This document shows, piece after piece, positions 16,764 to 27,000 of a DNA stretch of 64,000 nucleotides. The DNA is from Novosphingobium lentum NBRC 107847. GTDB taxonomy: Bacteria; Pseudomonadota; Alphaproteobacteria; Sphingomonadales; Sphingomonadaceae. The position numbers and the translations under genes are program-made. The stretch spans positions 62,001 through 126,000 of the forward strand of contig NZ_BCTW01000013.1 of assembly GCF_001590965.1 (NCBI RefSeq), given 5' to 3'. The notes beneath the pieces are model-generated. The model did no database searches, had not been told where the DNA came from, and was given only the letters and a program-made list of their open reading frames with translations. How positions within the stretch are numbered: the first letter of the stretch is position 1; each line of letters opens with the position of its first letter.

Positions 16764-18901
16764 CAGGCTACTTTCTGCGAGGCGGAGTGGCCATGGGGGC
16801 CGCCGATGGTTTCGAGCAGGTCAGCGGCGACGACCAGCGGCAGCCGCACGACGAAGCGGCTGCCCAGCCCTTCGCGGCTTTCCACGTCGAGCCGGCCGCG
16901 CATCGCCTTGACCAGCTCGCGCGCTTCGAACGCGCCGATGCCGAACCCGCCGGGCTTGGTCGATACGAACGGCTTGAACAGTTTGTTGCGCACGAACTCG
17001 GCGCTCATCCCGCAGCCGGTGTCGATGACCTCGATGCAGCCGTGCAGGCCGTCGGCGCCGATCGTGACGATCACCGGCATGCCGTTTTGGCTGGCGTCGA
17101 TCGCGTTCTGGATCAGGTGCATCAGCACTTGTTCCAGTGTCTCGCGATGCGCGACGATCGCGCAATCCGGGCGGTCGGTGACATAAACCTGCGGACCTTC
17201 CGGCCCGACGTAGCGCGTCGCCACCGACCGCGCGACTTCGGATGGATCGATCTGTTCGAACCGCGCGACCGCGCTCGATCCATAGCGGGACAGCCGTGCC
17301 AGCAGCGTGTTCAGCTTGTCCGCCGCGCTGTGCAGCGTGACCAGCATATCGCTGCGGAAGGCCGGATTGTCGGCGTGGCGTTCGGCGTTGCGCGACAGCA
17401 GGCTGAGCTGGCTGGCAAGGTTCTTGATATCGTGCATCACGAACGCGATGCGGCGGTTGAACTCGTCGAACCGGCTCGCCTCGAGCAGCGCGACCTGCCC
17501 GGCATGTTCCGCCAGATAACTCGCCAACTGCTGCCCGACCACGCGCAGCAGGTCGAAATCCTCCCAGTCGAGCTTGCGCGCCACCGCCGGGCGGCCGAGC
17601 ACCACCAGTCCGACCAGCCGATCGAAATGCAACAGCGGCACCAGCGCCCACGCGCTGTCATCGTCCACCAGCCAGCGCGGGACGATGGCGGTCTCGCCCC
17701 GGTGGTCGGTGCCTGCGCGCAGCTCGTCCAGATCGACGATGAAGCCGTCGCGCTCGAAATACGTGGCGGCCTGCGGCGGCATGGCTTCGGCCGGCACGTC
17801 GATCGTGCGCCATTGCCAGCGCGAGGCCAGCACCAGCTCGCCGCGATCGGCCGTGACCAGCAACAGGCCGCTGCTACTGTCGGTGATGTCGGCCACGGCC
17901 TGGACCACGCGTTCGTGCAACGGCAACGCGCTGGTCCCGCCGCGTCCGATGGTGCGGGTGAACCGCTGCCATTCGGACCGGTAGTCATAGCGGTGCTGGA
18001 AGAAATGCTTGGACACCGTCACCTTGAGCCAGCTGCGCAGCCGCCCCGAAGGCAGCGCCAGCAGGCACAGCACCGTCATGGCAAAAGCAAAGCCGAGCTG
18101 GGTCAGCTGCCCGACATCGCCGCCCATCCATGACAGCGATTCCGCGGCGCCGACCATCACGATCAGGTACAGCCCGATCACCAGCAGCGAGAGCGACTGG
18201 AATGCCACCGTGCGCGACGGCGAAAACCGCATGTCGGCGCGGCCGCGCAACGATCCCGCCGCCAGCAGCCCCGAAAACGCGATCGCCGCCAACCCGCGCA
18301 ACGCCGAAAGCTCACGCGGGACGACGTTGTCGAGATAGCCGACGGTGTAATAGTTGAGGTCATAGCCCCACAGCAGCGCCAGCGCGACGCACGTCCAGCG
18401 CAAGCCGCCGCGCAACGCGGGCATCGTCCCTGCATACAGATTGTGGACCAGCACCAGCGCGCCGGTCACCACCAGCAGCCGGAACATCACCGACAAGTGG
18501 AAAATCATGTAGGCGGCGCCGGGCAGGCTGCCGAACCGCATCGTCAGGAACAACAGCACCGGCTGCATCAGCTCCACGAACACCAGCGCCGCCAGCACCG
18601 GGCGCACCGGGCGCATGCTCTCGTGGCGGCCATCGCGCGCGAACAGCTGATAGATCGTGGCCAGCCAGGCCAGGTTGCGCAACGTCTCGAACAGCTGCGC
18701 CGGCCCGCTCATCGCGCCCATGACGCTGACCACCAGCAGCCACGCCGCGCTGATCGCCAGCGCCAGCACCTTGGCATGGCCGCCGATCCCGTCGCGACGC
18801 TCGCGCTGCCACATCCACACCGCCAGCAGCACGCACGAAAACGCACCGCCCAGATGGGTCCACTGGCCAAAGCCGTCCCAGGTGAAGGGATTGCCTGTCA
18901 T
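16763..18901 (-). CDS. prsK: PEP-CTERM system sensor histidine kinase
   Basis: 712 residues. The N-terminal ~290 residues contain about eight TM segments, followed by a GAF domain (about 320-470) and a kinase core: the H-box FVMHDIKNLASQLSLLSRNAE carries the phospho-histidine, then N-box LIQNAIDAS and G-boxes DTGCGMS and GFGIGAFEA. The HDIKN form of the H-box is typical of PrsK. It senses an unknown envelope signal and phosphorylates PrsR. Encoded directly before prsR with a one-base overlap, and 42 bases after the EpsB-like transferase gene. Confidence 0.92.
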   Translation of the reverse strand: MTGNPFTWDGFGQWTHLGGAFSCVLLAVWMWQRERRDGIGGHAKVLALAISAAWLLVVSVMGAMSGPAQLFETLRNLAWLATIYQLFARDGRHESMRPVRPVLAALVFVELMQPVLLFLTMRFGSLPGAAYMIFHLSVMFRLLVVTGALVLVHNLYAGTMPALRGGLRWTCVALALLWGYDLNYYTVGYLDNVVPRELSALRGLAAIAFSGLLAAGSLRGRADMRFSPSRTVAFQSLSLLVIGLYLIVMVGAAESLSWMGGDVGQLTQLGFAFAMTVLCLLALPSGRLRSWLKVTVSKHFFQHRYDYRSEWQRFTRTIGRGGTSALPLHERVVQAVADITDSSSGLLLVTADRGELVLASRWQWRTIDVPAEAMPPQAATYFERDGFIVDLDELRAGTDHRGETAIVPRWLVDDDSAWALVPLLHFDRLVGLVVLGRPAVARKLDWEDFDLLRVVGQQLASYLAEHAGQVALLEASRFDEFNRRIAFVMHDIKNLASQLSLLSRNAERHADNPAFRSDMLVTLHSAADKLNTLLARLSRYGSSAVARFEQIDPSEVARSVATRYVGPEGPQVYVTDRPDCAIVAHRETLEQVLMHLIQNAIDASQNGMPVIVTIGADGLHGCIEVIDTGCGMSAEFVRNKLFKPFVSTKPGGFGIGAFEARELVKAMRGRLDVESREGLGSRFVVRLPLVVAADLLETIGGPHGHSASQKVA

Positions 18902-18943
18902 AAGCTGGCTGTCGTGGGGATGGCGGTCATGCGGTTGACGGCC

Positions 18944-20329
18944 CTACCGCGCGCCTTCGTGCCACAGCACGACACGCAAGGTCTGAAGCAGGATCAGCAG
19001 GTCCAGGAACGGCGTATAATTCTTGGCATAGTACAGATCGTATTCCAGCTTGTGCCGCGAATCCTCGATCGACGCGCCATAAGGGTAGTTGATCTGCGCC
19101 CAGCCGGTGATGCCAGGCTTCACCATGTGGCGTTCAGCGTAGAACGGCAGGTGTTCTTCGAGTTCCGCCACGAATTCGGGGCGTTCCGGGCGCGGGCCGA
19201 CGAAGCTCATCTGGCCTTTCAGCACGCTCCATGCCTGCGGCAGTTCGTCGATCCGCACCTTGCGGATGAACCGGCCGACACGCGTGACGCGTGGGTCATT
19301 CTTTGAGGCCCACTGCGCGCCTGCCGCTTCGGCATCGGTGCGCATCGAACGCAGCTTGATGACGTCAAAGTTCTGGCCGAACAGCCCGACGCGGGTCTGG
19401 CGGAAGAACGCGGGGCCCCGGCTGTCGAGCTTCACCAGGATGGCGAACAGCACGATCACCGGCAGCGTCGCCGCCAGCAGCAGCGAGCTGACCGCTATAT
19501 CGAACACGCGCTTGGCGGCGCTCGACAGCATCCGGCCCGACGAAAACCCGTCGGAGAAGATCAGCCAGCTGGGGTTGACGGTATCGAGATCGACCCGACC
19601 CGTCTCGCGCTCCATGAACGTGGAAAAATCGTTGACGTGGACCCCGGTGGTCTTGATCCGCAGCAGGTCTTTCAGCGGCAGCGCATTGCGCCGCTCCTCC
19701 AGCGCCAGCACCACTTCGCTCACCCCCAGGTTTTCCACAAACCGGGTGAGGTTGTGCAGCGCCGAGCGGTTGATCGCTTCCTCGACCACATGGACGCTGT
19801 CGCTCATCCCGATGTAGCCGACGATGGCAAAGCCCGCTTCGGGCCGCTCACCCAGCTTGCGCAGGCGGTCGGCGCGCAGACCGGCGCCCAGCACCAGCAC
19901 GCGGCGGCGGAAGGCGGCGGTGCCGATGATCCCGCTCAGCAGCAGGCGGATGGCAAACAGCATCCCCAGCGACAGGAACATCGCGTAGAACAGGTTGGAT
20001 CGCCACAGCGTGCGGCCCGGCAACAGGAAGTACACCACCGACAGCGCGATGATGCCCAGGCTGATCGCCACCAGCAGCCGCGCCATCGCATAACGCATCG
20101 ATCGCAGTGCATCCGATCCGTAGACGCCGACCGCGATCATCGCGACCTGGTTCAGCCCGGCGAAGATGACCAGCGGAGTCCAGCGCTCCGTGACGGGGCC
20201 CACGTCCATCCCGATCTGGTGCGCGCGGAGAACCCAGCCCACTTCTCCTGCCAGCATCAGCAGGACGAAATCGAACAGGCCCAGCAGCAGCACGGCATGC
20301 GGGATGTAGTGTTTGAAAAGCCTGACCAT
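18944..20329 (-). CDS. XrtA-system polyprenyl-phosphate sugar transferase (EpsB-like)
   Basis: 461 residues. Four or five TM helices at the N-terminus, a NAD-binding-like middle domain (RRRVLVLGAGLRADRLRKLGE), one more TM helix, then the bacterial sugar transferase domain with KRVFDIAVSSLLLAATLPV, KLRSMRTDAEAAGA, RKVRIDELPQ and VGPRPERPEFV. It should load the first sugar of an exopolysaccharide repeat onto undecaprenyl phosphate. The TIGR03013-type architecture is associated with exosortase XrtA loci. Start ATG 20329 (MVRLFKHYIPH) follows GGAGG closely; a start 20 codons upstream is possible. First gene of the leftward prs operon. Confidence 0.88.
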   Translation of the reverse strand: MVRLFKHYIPHAVLLLGLFDFVLLMLAGEVGWVLRAHQIGMDVGPVTERWTPLVIFAGLNQVAMIAVGVYGSDALRSMRYAMARLLVAISLGIIALSVVYFLLPGRTLWRSNLFYAMFLSLGMLFAIRLLLSGIIGTAAFRRRVLVLGAGLRADRLRKLGERPEAGFAIVGYIGMSDSVHVVEEAINRSALHNLTRFVENLGVSEVVLALEERRNALPLKDLLRIKTTGVHVNDFSTFMERETGRVDLDTVNPSWLIFSDGFSSGRMLSSAAKRVFDIAVSSLLLAATLPVIVLFAILVKLDSRGPAFFRQTRVGLFGQNFDVIKLRSMRTDAEAAGAQWASKNDPRVTRVGRFIRKVRIDELPQAWSVLKGQMSFVGPRPERPEFVAELEEHLPFYAERHMVKPGITGWAQINYPYGASIEDSRHKLEYDLYYAKNYTPFLDLLILLQTLRVVLWHEGAR

Positions 20330-20648
20330 GGCCTCCACGGCAGATGTGACGCCCCGTGTCGGAGCTTTGCCTGACCGGCCTAGGGCCAAGGGGTAAAATG
20401 TCGGTTACCTTGACAGCGCCCCGCAAACTATTTTTGCTACCAAAACACGCAAAAGCGCGGAACAGAGCCATCGCCGCCGGGCGCTTTGTCGGTCTTTTTT
20501 ACAGGGCGGCGCGCTTCGACGGGTTGGGTGGCACACCCGGCGCACGGCAGATCGGGGTGAGCCAATCCGCTGCGATGTGGTCCCAACAATGACCGGAACG
20601 GGGCACACAACGCTGGCCAGCCGCGCCCGACCCTGTCATTCTGCCACC
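20330..20648. other. Intergenic region between divergent prs operon and patatin gene
   Basis: 319 bases without a convincing gene. It contains an AT-richer patch (about 20394-20450, including TTTTTGC and AAAACACG) that probably holds the leftward promoter. I found no clear sigma-54 box or terminator in it. Confidence 0.5.
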
Positions 20649-22973
20649 ATGCGGCAGAAAGAACTGCGCATCGCGCTCATCTGTTACGGCGGCATCAGCC
20701 TGGCCGTGTACATGCACGGTGTGACCAAGGAACTGTGGTATGCCACGCGGGCCAGCCGCGGTTTGCACCGCCGTGATCCGCCTCCGCCGGGCGTCGAAGG
20801 CGTCTATCGCAGTCTGCTCGATACCATTGCGGCCACGCGCGACGTCAAGCTGCGGCTGCTGCCCGACATCATCGCCGGGGCCAGCGCGGGCGGGATCAAC
20901 GGGGTGTTCCTCGCCCAAGCCATCGCCAGCGGACAAAGCCTGGAGCCGCTGACGCAGCTGTGGCTCGAAAAGGCCGACGTCGATGTGCTGCTCGATCCCG
21001 ATGCGCAGCCGTGGAGCCGTTTCGCCAAATTCTGGGCGCAACCGCTGGTGTGGTTCGTGCTGAAAAAGCCGGGCAACGTGGTGTCCAGCACCGTCGCGCA
21101 CGGAACGCGGGCCGAAGTGCGGCGCAAGGTTTCGCGGCTGATCCGCGCACGCTGGTTCGCGCCGCCGTTCAGCGGCATCGGCTTTTCGCGGCTGATCGCG
21201 CAGGCGCTTGAGGCGATGGCCGCGCAGACCGACGGCGCGCCGCTGCTCCCCAACGGCCACCCGCTCGACCTGCTGGTTACGGCCACCGATTTCAACGGCC
21301 ACCCCGAACAGCTGCGGCTCCACAGCCCGCCGGTGGTCGAGGAAAGCGAGCACCGGCTGTCGATCGGCTTCCGCAGGGTCGCCACCACCGGCCCCGATCG
21401 CGATCTGGCCGCCGTGCCCGAACTGGTGCTGGCCGCCCGCTCCACCGCGAGTTTCCCCGGGGCGTTTCCGCCGCTGCTGGTCGCCGAGATCGACACGCTG
21501 GTGGCCGAGCGCCGCATCGCCTGGCCGGGGCGCGACGGGTTCCTCGCCCGCATCATGCCGCAACGCTGGAAAAGCGGCGACATCGAAGGCGCCGCGCTGA
21601 TCGACGGATCGGTGCTGGTCAACGCGCCGTTCGCAGGCGCGATCGACGTGCTGCGCGATCGTCCGTCGCAGCGCGAGGTCGACCGGCGCTTTGTCTATAT
21701 CGACCCCCGCCCCGACCAGGCGCGCATCGGCGAGAAGTCGGGCAGCTCGGTCGGCTTCTTCTCCGCCATCTTCGGCTCGCTGTCTTCGATCCCGCGCGAA
21801 CAGCCGATCCGCGACAACCTTGAGGCACTCGAGGCGCAATCGCTGGAACGCAAGCGCCTGCGCACCATCGTCGAGGCGCTGCAGCCCGAAATCGAGGACG
21901 CGGTCGAAAAGCTGTTCGGCTACACGTTCTTCTTCGATCGGCCGAACCAGCGGCGGCTGACCGGGTGGCGCAACAAGGCGCAGCAGGCGGCGGCGGAACA
22001 GTCCGGTTTCGCGTTCCACGGCTATGCCCAGGTCAAGCTGGCGGGGATCGTCGCCGAGCTGGCCCACACCATCCACGATGCCGCGCCCGAGGCGGCCAGC
22101 CAGCAGGACGTCGAGGCGGCGATCTGGGGATTCCTGCCCAGCACCGGGCTCGATCACCTGGTCTCGCTGCGCGGCGGAGCCACCGCCGAAGCCATCGCGT
22201 TCTTCCGCCAGCACGACATCGGCTTCCGCATCCGCCGGCTTAAATTGCTCGCCCGCCGCCTGACGTACGACTGGGAGGGGATGACCGAAACCACTGCCGA
22301 AATGCGCGAGGAAGCGCGCGACGCGGTCTATCGCGCGCTGTCGCTGTATCAGGGACGCGAGGCGATCGAAGGCTTGGGGCCAGGGTTTTCAGAGACCGCG
22401 ACGCTGGCGGTGCGCGATCCCGGCGCGGTGCTGACCTCGCTGGCCGCACGGCGCGACCTGACGGGTATCGACCTCAACGTCGATGCGATGCTGGTCGCCG
22501 CGCTCGATGGCATGGACCGGCCGCTGCGGCGGCGCGTGCTTTACGCCTACCTCGGTTTTCCGTTTTACGACGTGGCGACGCTGCCATTGCTGCAGGGTGA
22601 GGGTCTGAACGAATTCGATCCGGTGAAGGTCGATCGGATCAGCCCTGACGACGCGCTCTCGATCCGTACGGGCGGAACGCTGGCCTGCCTGCGCGGGGTC
22701 GAATTCTTCAACTTCGGCGCGTTCTTCAGCCGCGCCTATCGCGAGAACGACTACCTTTGGGGCCGCCTGCATGGTGCCGAACGGGTGATCGACCTGATCG
22801 CCTCCACGGTGGAAACGCCGCTCGCGCGCCAGGTGATCCGCACCTTCAAGCGCGACGCATTCCTCGCCGTACTGGAGGAAGAACGCGGCCGGCTGATGGC
22901 CGAGCCGGGGCTGATCGACAGCGTCGTGGCCGAAGTGCACGCGGCGATGGGGGTGGGTGCCGCCGATGTCTGA
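20649..22973 (+). CDS. Large patatin-like phospholipase
   Basis: 774 residues, matching the long patatin-related family rather than short RssA-type patatins. The dyad is present: nucleophile in AGASAGGING (about residue 80) and Asp in LIDGSVLVNAPF (about residue 320). An N-terminal glycine-rich start ALICYGGISLAVYMHGV supplies the oxyanion hole. The C-terminal half is helical with no recognised motif. It should hydrolyse acyl ester bonds of membrane lipids; no signal peptide is seen, so it is probably cytoplasmic or membrane-associated. ATG 20649 was chosen over an upstream frame start because MRQKELRIALICYGG is the family beginning. Confidence 0.88.
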   Translation: MRQKELRIALICYGGISLAVYMHGVTKELWYATRASRGLHRRDPPPPGVEGVYRSLLDTIAATRDVKLRLLPDIIAGASAGGINGVFLAQAIASGQSLEPLTQLWLEKADVDVLLDPDAQPWSRFAKFWAQPLVWFVLKKPGNVVSSTVAHGTRAEVRRKVSRLIRARWFAPPFSGIGFSRLIAQALEAMAAQTDGAPLLPNGHPLDLLVTATDFNGHPEQLRLHSPPVVEESEHRLSIGFRRVATTGPDRDLAAVPELVLAARSTASFPGAFPPLLVAEIDTLVAERRIAWPGRDGFLARIMPQRWKSGDIEGAALIDGSVLVNAPFAGAIDVLRDRPSQREVDRRFVYIDPRPDQARIGEKSGSSVGFFSAIFGSLSSIPREQPIRDNLEALEAQSLERKRLRTIVEALQPEIEDAVEKLFGYTFFFDRPNQRRLTGWRNKAQQAAAEQSGFAFHGYAQVKLAGIVAELAHTIHDAAPEAASQQDVEAAIWGFLPSTGLDHLVSLRGGATAEAIAFFRQHDIGFRIRRLKLLARRLTYDWEGMTETTAEMREEARDAVYRALSLYQGREAIEGLGPGFSETATLAVRDPGAVLTSLAARRDLTGIDLNVDAMLVAALDGMDRPLRRRVLYAYLGFPFYDVATLPLLQGEGLNEFDPVKVDRISPDDALSIRTGGTLACLRGVEFFNFGAFFSRAYRENDYLWGRLHGAERVIDLIASTVETPLARQVIRTFKRDAFLAVLEEERGRLMAEPGLIDSVVAEVHAAMGVGAADV

Positions 22974-22998
22974 CGTCTGTTGGGGCCGAGCACAATCG

Positions 22999-23097
22999 CT
23001 CATCCTGAGGAGCCGTTGAGCCTGTCGAAACGGCGTCTCGAAGGACGGGTGGTTCGAGACGAGCCTTCGACAAACTCAGTCTCCCATCACCATGAGC
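22999..23097. repeat. REP-like composite palindrome, family A variant
   Basis: Contains GAGCCTGTCGAAACGG and GAGCCTTCGACAAACTCAG plus a perfect inner hairpin CGTCTCGAA/TTCGAGACG (23034-23061); ends CTCAT and ATGAG close the element. It lies between the convergent patatin and dnaJ genes. Confidence 0.7.
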
Positions 23098-23130
23098 GGA
23101 ATTGCGGACCGCCGCAAAAACGCGAACCCA

Positions 23131-24252
23131 TCAGGTCAGGTCGTTCCAGGCTTCCTTGATCCGCTCGAAAAAGCCTTTGGAATTGGGGCATTCCTCGCCG
23201 GTTTCGGTCGACTGGAATTCGCGCAGAATGTCCTTCTGGCGCGCGCTGAGCTTGATCGGGGTTTCGACCTGGATTTCCACCACCATGTCGCCCTGCCCGC
23301 GTCCCTGCAGCACCGGCATCCCCGCGCCGCGCTTGCGCAACTGCTTGCCGGTCTGGATGCCCGCCGGGATCGGGATCGCGTGGACTTCGCCGTCGAGGCC
23401 GGGGATCTCGATCTCGCCGCCCAGCGCCGCCTTGGTGAAGCTGATCGGCGCGCGGGTGAGCAGCGTCGTGCCGTCGCGTTCGAACACGTGGTGGCGCGAT
23501 ACGTGCAGGAAGATGTACAGATCGCCCGGAGGCGCGCCCATCGGCCCCGCCTCGCCCTTGCCGGTCAAGCGGATGCGCGTGCCCGAATCGACGCCTGCCG
23601 GAATGTCGACCGACAGCTTCTGCTCGGCATCGACGCGGCCTTCGCCGCCGCAGGCCCGGCACGGGCTTTCGATCACTTCGCCGCGACCGTGGCAGCTGGG
23701 GCATGGCCGCTCGACCATGAAGAAGCCCTGCTGCGCGCGCACTTTGCCGCGCCCGCCGCACAAGTTGCAGCGCCGCGCCGCCGTGCCGGGCGTTGCGCCC
23801 GATCCGCTGCACGGTTCGCAGCCTTGCGAAACCTCGACCACGATCTCGGCCGACTTGCCGTGGAACGCATCCTCGAGGGTGATTTCCATGTCGTAGCGCA
23901 AGTCCGCACCGCGCCGGGGCTGGCCCCGACCGCCGCCACCGCCAAACGCGCCGCCGAAGATCGTCTCGAAGATATCGCCCAGATCGCCGAAATCGGCCTG
24001 GCCGCCACCGCCGCCACCGCTGCCGTCGAACGCGGCGTGGCCATAGCGGTCATACGCGGCGCGCTTCTGCGGGTCGCTCAGGCAGGCGTAAGCCGTGCTG
24101 ATCGACTTGAACTTCGCTTCGGAATCGGCGCAGCCCGGATTCTTGTCCGGGTGGAAACGCATCGCCAGCCGCCGGTACGACGACTTGATCGTCTTGTCGT
24201 CGGCGGTCCGCTCCACTTCGAGCAGTTCGTAGAAATCGGTTTCGGTCGCCAT
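23131..24252 (-). CDS. dnaJ: Chaperone protein DnaJ
   Basis: 373 residues. J domain at 1-70 with HPDKN, Gly/Phe-rich linker (GSGGGGGGQADFGD), then four CxxCxGxG zinc repeats (CEPCSGSG, CNLCGGRG, CPSCHGRG, CRACGGEG) and the C-terminal substrate-binding domains. It stimulates DnaK ATP hydrolysis and hands over unfolded proteins. The ATG at 24252 gives the family start TETDFYELLEVE; an earlier frame start adds nine unrelated residues. It lies 80 bases downstream of dnaK on the same strand, so the two are co-transcribed. Confidence 0.96.
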   Translation of the reverse strand: MATETDFYELLEVERTADDKTIKSSYRRLAMRFHPDKNPGCADSEAKFKSISTAYACLSDPQKRAAYDRYGHAAFDGSGGGGGGQADFGDLGDIFETIFGGAFGGGGGRGQPRRGADLRYDMEITLEDAFHGKSAEIVVEVSQGCEPCSGSGATPGTAARRCNLCGGRGKVRAQQGFFMVERPCPSCHGRGEVIESPCRACGGEGRVDAEQKLSVDIPAGVDSGTRIRLTGKGEAGPMGAPPGDLYIFLHVSRHHVFERDGTTLLTRAPISFTKAALGGEIEIPGLDGEVHAIPIPAGIQTGKQLRKRGAGMPVLQGRGQGDMVVEIQVETPIKLSARQKDILREFQSTETGEECPNSKGFFERIKEAWNDLT

Positions 24253-24332
24253 CGCCCCGTCCCAAACGTCACCCGCCACCCACGCCTTGGCGCGAGTGGC
24301 GGAAACGGTTCAATCCATCATCGACCCTGCGA

Positions 24333-26249
24333 TCAGGGCTTGGCGTCGTCGACTTCCGAGAATTCGGCATCGACCACGTCTTCGCCCGCCGCATTCTCCG
24401 GTGCCTCGCCAGCAGGCGAAGCGGCCGCAGCCTGCTCCTTCTCGTAGATCGCCTGGCCCATCTTCATCGCGACCTGGGTCAGCGCTTCGGTCTTGGCCGT
24501 CATCTGCGCGGCATCGCCGCTTTCGATGGCGGTCTTGGCCTCGGCGATCGCCGCCTCGATTTCGGACTTGAGCGCGGCATCGACCTTGTCGCCGTTTTCT
24601 TCAAGCTGGCGCTCGGTGGCGTGGACCAGGCTGTCGGCGTTGTTCTTCGCCTCGGCCGCGGCACGCCGTTCCTTGTCCTCTTCGGCGAACTTCTCCGCGT
24701 CGCGCACCATCTGGTCGATGTCGGCGTCGGAGAGCCCGCCCGAGGCCTGGATGCGGATCTGCTGTTCCTTGCCCGTGCCCTTGTCCTTGGCCGAGACGTT
24801 GACGATGCCATTGGCGTCGATGTCGAACGTCACTTCGATCTGCGGCACCCCGCGCCGCGCCGACGGGATGCCAACGAGGTCGAACTGGCCGAGCAGCTTG
24901 TTGTCGCCCGCCATCTCGCGCTCGCCCTGGAACACGCGGATGGTGACGGCTTGCTGGTTGTCTTCGGCGGTCGAATAGACCTGGCTCTTCTTGGTCGGGA
25001 TCGTGGTGTTGCGGTCGATCATCTTGGTCATGATGCCGCCCAGCGTCTCGATGCCCAGCGACAGCGGGGTCACGTCGAGCAGCAGCACGTCCTTGACATC
25101 GCCCTGCAGCACGCCGGCCTGGATCGCGGCGCCCATGGCCACGACTTCGTCCGGGTTCACGCCGGTGTGCGGGTCCTTGCCGAAGAACTCCTTCACCGCG
25201 TCGCGCACCTTGGGCATGCGGGTCATGCCGCCCACGAGCACGACTTCGTCGATCTGCGCGGCGGTAAGGCCGGCATCGGCGAGCGCCTTCTTGCACGGTT
25301 CCATCGTACGCTTGATCAGGTCGGCGACCATGCGTTCCAGATCCGAACGGGTGATCGTCTCGACCAGGTGCAGCGGCGTGGTCGCGCCGCCTTCCATGCG
25401 CGCGGTGATGAACGGCAGGTTGATCTCGGTGGTCTGCGCGCTCGACAGCTCGATCTTGGCCTTTTCAGCGGCTTCCTTCAGCCGCTGGAGGGCCAGCTTG
25501 TCGGTGCGGAGATCCATGTTCTCCTTCTTCTTGAACTGGTCCGCGAGGTATTCGACCAGCTTGGAGTCGAAGTCTTCACCGCCCAGGAAGGTGTCGCCGT
25601 TGGTCGACTTCACCTCGAACACGCCGTCGCCGATCTCGAGGATCGAGACGTCGAACGTGCCGCCGCCCAGATCGTAGACCGCGATGGTCTTGCCGTCCTG
25701 CTTGTCGAGGCCATAGGCCAGCGCTGCTGCGGTCGGCTCGTTAATGATGCGCAGCACTTCGAGGCCGGCGATCAGGCCGGCGTCCTTGGTCGCCTGGCGC
25801 TGCGCGTCGTTGAAGTAGGCGGGCACGGTGATGACGGCCTGCGTCACGGTTTCGCCGAGATAGGATTCCGCGGTTTCCTTCATCTTCTGCAGGATGAAGG
25901 CGCTGATCTGGCTGGGCGAATAATCCTCGCCGCCCGCCTTGACCCACGCGTCGCCGTTCTTGCCCTTGGCGATGGTGTAAGGAACCAGCTCGGTGTCCTT
26001 CTTGGTCACCGGATCGTCGAAGCGGCGGCCGATCAGGCGCTTGACCGCGAAAATGGTGTTGTCGCCGTTGGTTACGGCCTGGCGCTTGGCCGGCTGTCCG
26101 ATCAGGCGTTCGCCGTCCTTGGTGAAGGCGACGATCGAAGGCGTGGTGCGCGCGCCTTCCGAATTTTCGATGACCTTGGGCTTGCCCCCGTCCATGACGG
26201 CCACGCAGCTGTTGGTGGTGCCAAGGTCGATACCGATAACTTTAGCCAT
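24333..26249 (-). CDS. dnaK: Molecular chaperone DnaK (Hsp70)
   Basis: 638 residues, the normal length. Starts [21 protein letters not shown]; the ATPase domain (1-380) includes [35 protein letters not shown] and [11 protein letters not shown]. The substrate-binding domain (about 390-610) follows, then a lid and the tail ending [10 protein letters not shown]. It binds hydrophobic segments of unfolded proteins in an ATP cycle with DnaJ and GrpE. First gene of the dnaK-dnaJ operon; a heat-shock-type promoter is proposed at 26340-26367. No CIRCE element is seen upstream. Confidence 0.98.
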   Translation of the reverse strand: MAKVIGIDLGTTNSCVAVMDGGKPKVIENSEGARTTPSIVAFTKDGERLIGQPAKRQAVTNGDNTIFAVKRLIGRRFDDPVTKKDTELVPYTIAKGKNGDAWVKAGGEDYSPSQISAFILQKMKETAESYLGETVTQAVITVPAYFNDAQRQATKDAGLIAGLEVLRIINEPTAAALAYGLDKQDGKTIAVYDLGGGTFDVSILEIGDGVFEVKSTNGDTFLGGEDFDSKLVEYLADQFKKKENMDLRTDKLALQRLKEAAEKAKIELSSAQTTEINLPFITARMEGGATTPLHLVETITRSDLERMVADLIKRTMEPCKKALADAGLTAAQIDEVVLVGGMTRMPKVRDAVKEFFGKDPHTGVNPDEVVAMGAAIQAGVLQGDVKDVLLLDVTPLSLGIETLGGIMTKMIDRNTTIPTKKSQVYSTAEDNQQAVTIRVFQGEREMAGDNKLLGQFDLVGIPSARRGVPQIEVTFDIDANGIVNVSAKDKGTGKEQQIRIQASGGLSDADIDQMVRDAEKFAEEDKERRAAAEAKNNADSLVHATERQLEENGDKVDAALKSEIEAAIAEAKTAIESGDAAQMTAKTEALTQVAMKMGQAIYEKEQAAAASPAGEAPENAAGEDVVDAEFSEVDDAKP

Positions 26250-26339
26250 GGTTTCCCCATATCCTTCCGATTGAGACACCGCCTTGCCGCTGCCCCCCTG
26301 ATGCGGGCGAGCGCCGGTCCGCGGCTCTGATGGGGGGCG

Positions 26340-26367
26340 ATATAGGTGCGCTTTGGCTTGGCACAAG
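26340..26367 (-). promoter_or_regulatory. Putative RpoH (sigma-32) promoter of dnaK
   Basis: On the minus strand CTTG (26367-26364), 17 bases, CCTATAT (26346-26340), located about 90 bases upstream of the dnaK start. This resembles the alphaproteobacterial heat-shock consensus CTTG...CCATAT. It sits between dnaK and the divergent copper chaperone gene. Confidence 0.5.
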
Positions 26368-26415
26368 CCCTTGCGCGTCCTACCGCATGCCCGAAACCGG
26401 ACAGGAGAATGATCG

Positions 26416-27000
26416 ATGGTGGGATTGGGTCGCGGCGGCATGGCAAGGCTGGGTCTTGTCGCGGTGCTGCCGCTGGCGATGGCGCTGGCCTCGTGCGGCA
26501 AGAAAGCGCCCGATGCACCGTCCGCTCCTGCCAGCCAGGGCATCGATGAAACGCCCAGCAACGCCCCCGGCATCGCGCTGACCGGGGCGGTGGTGAAGCT
26601 GCCGCTGGTGGGCGGACGGCCCGGTGTCGCCTATTTCACCATAAGCCAGGGCAACGGCGCACCGCGCAAGCTGGTGGGCGTCCACATCGATGGCGTGGGC
26701 CGCACCGAAATGCACCAGAGCAAGACCGTCAATCGCGTGTCGAGCATGGACCCGGTCAGCGACGTGCCGCTGGGCGCGGGCAAGTCGATAGCCTTTGCTC
26801 CGGGCGGTTATCACGTGATGCTGTTCGATATCGCGCCCACGCTGAAGCCCGGCACCGAGGCCGAGCTGACCATCACGCTCGATGACGGCGACAAAGCCAC
26901 GATCAAGGCCAAGGTCGAAACTGCGGATTTCGGCACGGGCGCGGGCGGCATGTCGGCAAGTGGCATGTCGGCAAGTGGCATGGCGATGGACCACATGTGA
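26416..27000 (+). CDS. PCu(A)C-type copper chaperone lipoprotein
   Basis: 194 residues. Lipoprotein signal with lipobox ALASC; the mature protein has the copper-binding pattern of PCu(A)C proteins: GRTEMHQ...SSMDP...GGYHVMLFD, which supplies Met and His ligands. It should carry copper in the periplasm for cytochrome oxidase assembly. The tail adds a Met-rich extension [17 protein letters not shown] built from a 15-base direct repeat (26946-26975), which could bind extra copper. Divergent from dnaK; overlaps the next gene by four bases (ATGTGA). Confidence 0.85.
   Translation: MVGLGRGGMARLGLVAVLPLAMALASCGKKAPDAPSAPASQGIDETPSNAPGIALTGAVVKLPLVGGRPGVAYFTISQGNGAPRKLVGVHIDGVGRTEMHQSKTVNRVSSMDPVSDVPLGAGKSIAFAPGGYHVMLFDIAPTLKPGTEAELTITLDDGDKATIKAKVETADFGTGAGGMSASGMSASGMAMDHM

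Noticed and set aside
20529-20543. Sigma-54 promoter (TGG-N10-GC) before the patatin gene
   Set aside because: Only GG and GC are spaced correctly; the TT before GC and other conserved positions are missing, and spurious matches are frequent in GC-rich DNA.
24621-26330. 569-codon plus-strand open frame opposite dnaK
   Set aside because: High-GC antisense shadow; the opposite strand encodes unmistakable DnaK, and the antisense product resembles no family.
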